Positions 48,184 through 51,134 of a stretch of 51,134 bases of DNA are shown in pieces. The stretch is from Hyphomonadaceae bacterium (GTDB lineage: Bacteria; Pseudomonadota; Alphaproteobacteria; Caulobacterales; Aquidulcibacteraceae). Where the stretch lies: positions 1-51,134 of the forward strand of contig JALHOC010000013.1 in assembly GCA_022843225.1 (NCBI GenBank). The letters run 5' to 3'. A program made the position numbers and the translations under genes. Position 1 is the stretch's first letter; the number at the start of each line of letters is the position of its first letter. The notes under the pieces were generated by a model. That model made no database searches. It was not told where the DNA came from and saw nothing but the letters and a program-made list of their open reading frames with translations.

Positions 48184-50280
48184 TTAGCGCAGGCACCGTC
48201 GTTCGGTGGCCTGCGAGCGCCCGATAAGGCTGCGGCGCTCGCAGGGGCAGCCTTCATTTAGTCGCGCCTCGTCGGGGTAACGTAGTTCTGCGCTGGCGAT
48301 CTGAACATCGTTGATGAAGGGGCGGCAAAAAGCTGCGATCGCTTGGCTCTGAGGCCCATCAAGCACACTCAGATCGAATAGTAAGTCTCCATCTGCAAGC
48401 CACCGGAAGCCAATTTGAACGGCGTCAAGTCGTTCTTCAACGAAACTGCGTGCTCCGGTATGGGTGCCTATCGGTGAGGAAAAGGGCTGTTCCGCGATGG
48501 AGGTCGCGATCTCTTCTCGCGTGCCAATGACGACTCTTCCGCCTGGCGCGAAGGTCATGAAACGGTTGCGCCCCAGGGAGAACCAGTTCGAAATGCGAAC
48601 ATCATTTGGGATGACGCATGGCTCGAACGACGTGGCCTCGTTCAAACGCACGCACGGCAACGTTTGCAGTGCGAGAAGTCGACGTGTTCGCGCGGCAAAA
48701 ATCTCCCACTCCGAGGCGCCCAACGTGCTGAACTCATTGGCTCCAACACCAATGGCGTGCATCCCGGCCGACAATTCAGGTCCAAAGTATGTCTCGCTGC
48801 CATTTGCCAGCGCTGTCGAGAAGTCGAAAACTCTAGCCCCGCTAGGGAGCGGGATGTCTCGAGCGCTTCCGTCAACCAGACTGATAACTCGTGCCGCGAT
48901 CGCTCCGCTTGGGCGAGCGTTGCCATTCTCTTGCAAAGTAAAGCACAAAAGCACGGGAGAGGATGCAATGGCGTGGCAGCGCACCATCAAAGGTCCGCTA
49001 AAGCGCTCGTCCGCATTCTGAGGGGCTCCCAACCACGCTCCGCGGAACACGGCTGATACAGAAACCGCCCGAGGCGAGCCTTGGGCCACCGTGAGCGCCC
49101 AAGTCGCCCGGTCATTGTACTCGAATAAATAGGTGCCAGTAGAGGGGTAATAGCGGCGTAGACGCCCGCACTCCCATGGCTGTGTTGGTGGTCGCGCCCG
49201 GCCCGCGTTCACGCCATCGGCAACAATCCAATCCGGTGGCGCCTGCAATCGAAGTTCACGAACGACGGTCCGTCCGTCTAACGCGTACTCGGTCAGTCGT
49301 CCTGAACATCCTTCGTCATCACGTGCGAAGACCGTGAAACCGTTGGCAGACGCAAATGCAAACTCACCTGGCAACCCTTCCGCCATGGTGCGAGCGTCAA
49401 ACGGCAATCGATACAGACGCGCCGCGGTGCCGCCGCGATCAGCATCGCCGGCGATCAGGAAATCTCCATTCGGAGACACATACTCGATCAAGCTCATGGG
49501 ATTGGTTGTGCGGACGCTGGCTGCAACCGACAACAAGAGGCGCACTGCGGGGTCGCTTAAAGCCGTGGCGAAAGACGTCGAATTTGCCAGCACGGCACTT
49601 GGTGGCGCGGAAGCCGACACGAGGCTTCGCGCCGCTGCGAAGTCAGAAGTGCGATAGAATTCCGCCAGAGCTTGCCGACGCCGCGTGAACTCAGAGGAGG
49701 CTCCGAGCAACATGGCGAAGGTAGCTGCGGCCGCTACGAAAACGCCAGCTAGCGCCAAACGCCTACGATTCTCTCGCACGCGCTCCCGCTGGCGCAGAGC
49801 ATCGAAGGGCACCGCCAGCAACGCCGCTATAATTCGGAGAGCCGCCTCACTTCGATTGCCTTTAGTGGCATTGACCAGCAGCGGGGGAGCATCCGCGGAT
49901 ACACGCCAAGAGGCCGGGAGGTTTGCATCCTCCTGGTCGCGCGAGAACGGTGCGCCATCGACGTATACCCCGATGATATCAGCGCTGCCGCGCAACTCCT
50001 GAAAGTGCTCGACTTCACGATCGACCCAAGGCGATCTCGCAGCGTTGCGCGAACAGACGACGATCAGCTTGTTGCTCGCTTCGAGGGAGCGTTTGAGCGT
50101 GTCTGCGAGATCAGGCGACGCAGACAGTTCCGCGCGATCGAGGAATACTCGGCCGACGCGTTGGCCCGTTCGAGGTGCGCGATATGTTTCAAGTTTGTGA
50201 TGCAACCATGATGCAAATGCTGCATCGCCACGCGCGTAGCTGATGAACGCTGCGTACTCTTGCTGATGCTCATTGGTCAT
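48184..50280 (-). CDS. Membrane-anchored TIR-domain protein with large C-terminal sensor-like region
   Basis: 698 residues. TIR domain over about 8-155: AFISYARGDAAFASWLHH, then GRVFLDRAELSASPDL with Glu51 as candidate catalytic residue, and LIVVCSRNAARSPWVDREVEHF. Bacterial TIR domains often cleave NAD, so NADase activity is plausible. A basic stretch (RQRERVRENRRR, 163-174) precedes one transmembrane helix at 174-195, predicting TIR inside and residues ~200-698 outside. The outside part is beta-rich, with ten cysteines, including VRCHA...LLCF and EGCPCERR; it has no recognised family but may be a degenerate beta-propeller. GGAG eight bases before ATG. Divergent from the next lipoprotein, 26 bases away. 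The TIR/TM arrangement resembles a family common in Caulobacterales and Sphingomonadales whose C-termini vary. Confidence 0.85.
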   Translation of the reverse strand: MTNEHQQEYAAFISYARGDAAFASWLHHKLETYRAPRTGQRVGRVFLDRAELSASPDLADTLKRSLEASNKLIVVCSRNAARSPWVDREVEHFQELRGSADIIGVYVDGAPFSRDQEDANLPASWRVSADAPPLLVNATKGNRSEAALRIIAALLAVPFDALRQRERVRENRRRLALAGVFVAAAATFAMLLGASSEFTRRRQALAEFYRTSDFAAARSLVSASAPPSAVLANSTSFATALSDPAVRLLLSVAASVRTTNPMSLIEYVSPNGDFLIAGDADRGGTAARLYRLPFDARTMAEGLPGEFAFASANGFTVFARDDEGCSGRLTEYALDGRTVVRELRLQAPPDWIVADGVNAGRARPPTQPWECGRLRRYYPSTGTYLFEYNDRATWALTVAQGSPRAVSVSAVFRGAWLGAPQNADERFSGPLMVRCHAIASSPVLLCFTLQENGNARPSGAIAARVISLVDGSARDIPLPSGARVFDFSTALANGSETYFGPELSAGMHAIGVGANEFSTLGASEWEIFAARTRRLLALQTLPCVRLNEATSFEPCVIPNDVRISNWFSLGRNRFMTFAPGGRVVIGTREEIATSIAEQPFSSPIGTHTGARSFVEERLDAVQIGFRWLADGDLLFDLSVLDGPQSQAIAAFCRPFINDVQIASAELRYPDEARLNEGCPCERRSLIGRSQATERRCLR

Positions 50281-50306
50281 GGTAGCTGCTCCGGTAGCGG
50301 GGTATC

Positions 50307-51014
50307 ATGCGGTTATTGGTGTTTCTAGCGCCGATCATTTTCGTGCTGTGCGCTTGCGATCAATCGGCGACACACGACCAGCCCAACAGTTCGGCGGCGC
50401 CAGCAAGTAGCGCAGAGGTCTCGACCTTTGATCCATTCAATTGTGGCGCGAACTATCCTCGCGTGACCGTCAATGGAAGCGGTGCGCAAGAAATCACGCT
50501 GACCATCCCAGACTCTCTCCGTCAGCCCGACGACGAAGGCTTTGAGGCGGGCTATTTCGCTCGACGAGGGATTCTCTCCAACGGCACGCTTGCGTTCGCT
50601 GGGCTCCCTGTGATTGCGTTCGAAAGAGTTGTTGAGTTTGACGTCAGTGTGGATTGGGTTTTGATTGATGCTCCAGTACCGCGCGTGCTCAGCGAGGTAG
50701 CGAGCGCGGTCGGCGGTGACGTTGAGCGCTTCCGTTTGCAGGCCTATTACTGGCCGATGGCGACAGGCGAAGACGGCCCAAGCTCGTCGCACATATATTT
50801 TGTCGATTTGGCCAGCGGTGCTGACGTGCCAACTCTGCGACGTTATTTAGGGAACGAAGAAAGCGATACCGCATCACGCGGGCCACTCTTCTATGAGTTT
50901 CCAATCAACACATCCGTGTTGCCGGGAGACGCATCACCTTATCCGGGGCGCCTCATCGTTCTGTCTTACGGAGACGATCGTACGCTTCTGGGTTGCCACT
51001 ACCAGCCGTCTTGA
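50307..51014 (+). CDS. Lipoprotein of unknown function, divergent from the TIR gene
   Basis: 235 residues. MRLLVFLAPIIFVLCACDQ gives lipobox LCAC (Cys17), then a Ser/Ala/Pro-rich linker and a ~180-residue domain with NCGANYPRVTVNG, EAGYFARRGILSNG, VDWVLIDAPVPRVLSEV and a C-terminal GCHYQPS. Family not recognised. Starts 26 bases from the TIR gene start, so the two share one promoter region and are likely co-regulated. Few long shadow frames surround it, consistent with a less GC-skewed history. Confidence 0.8.
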   Translation: MRLLVFLAPIIFVLCACDQSATHDQPNSSAAPASSAEVSTFDPFNCGANYPRVTVNGSGAQEITLTIPDSLRQPDDEGFEAGYFARRGILSNGTLAFAGLPVIAFERVVEFDVSVDWVLIDAPVPRVLSEVASAVGGDVERFRLQAYYWPMATGEDGPSSSHIYFVDLASGADVPTLRRYLGNEESDTASRGPLFYEFPINTSVLPGDASPYPGRLIVLSYGDDRTLLGCHYQPS

Positions 51015-51134
51015 ATCGGCGAAACTCTTCCGGTGCTCTCCGCGTCTGTGAACGTCGGCTCCGGGAGCTGTTTCCAGCCTTGGACGCTTGACCGGCATTT
51101 CAAGCTGAGACACGTCCCCACCCAGCCCTGCCTT

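Overview
The window is GC-rich, densely coded DNA that looks like the chromosome of an alphaproteobacterium. The best fit by gene content is the Caulobacterales/Hyphomonadaceae group, but this is an inference from families and gene order; no rRNA gene is present. Pointers are the DUF4170 and DUF2093 genes around a lipid A cluster, an isolated FliN-type protein, UbiA, a leucine dehydrogenase/branched-chain oxo-acid dehydrogenase operon, many 4-base ATGA/GTGA overlaps, and frequent short lipoproteins.

Layout. 0.1-4.0 kb: L-serine dehydratase (sdaA), whose last ~105 bases recur at 3894-3999; between the two copies lie two tandem paralogous membrane proteins of unknown function, so this block looks like an insertion into the 3' end of sdaA. 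4.0-5.4 kb: an orphan VirD4/TraG-type ATPase. 5.6-12.8 kb: peptide/H+ symporter, GNAT acetyltransferase, a two-helix membrane protein, rsmE, gshA and an ABC exporter. 13-18.3 kb: ubiA, an AlkA-type DNA glycosylase, small membrane proteins, a METTL20-like methyltransferase, a lipoprotein, a MAPEG protein and pmbA. 18.3-31 kb: a lipid A/LPS cluster in two blocks: phosphatase, DUF4170 and an MsbA-like exporter, then DUF374 acyltransferase, waaA, lpxK, a LpxL/HtrB-like acyltransferase and a cupin lipoprotein, with an M23 peptidase and DUF2093 on the other strand. The two blocks are separated by about 4.4 kb of unrelated envelope and regulatory genes. 31-33.3 kb: tRNA-Leu(GAG), a secreted protein, a FliN-like protein, lipB and a DUF6249-like membrane protein.

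33.4-39.8 kb: a minus-strand operon for branched-chain amino acid breakdown, in transcription order DUF885 peptidase, Leu/Val/Phe dehydrogenase, BCKDH E1 alpha, E1 beta and E2. E3 is not in this window. 40-43.5 kb: tRNA-Arg(ACG), then sulfate activation (cysD and a cysN-cysC fusion) preceded by a leader with a possible long-range RNA pairing. 43.4-47.7 kb: P1-family aminopeptidase, a lipoprotein-type gamma-glutamyltransferase and an orphan histidine kinase. 47.8-51.1 kb: a 49-residue membrane peptide, a membrane-anchored TIR protein with a large Cys-rich C-terminal region, and a divergently transcribed lipoprotein.

The strongest leads for something undescribed are (i) the paralogous pair inserted behind a duplicated sdaA end, (ii) the TIR-membrane-sensor protein with its divergent lipoprotein, and (iii) the block that splits the lipid A cluster. 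No CRISPR array, transposase, integrase or rRNA gene was found.
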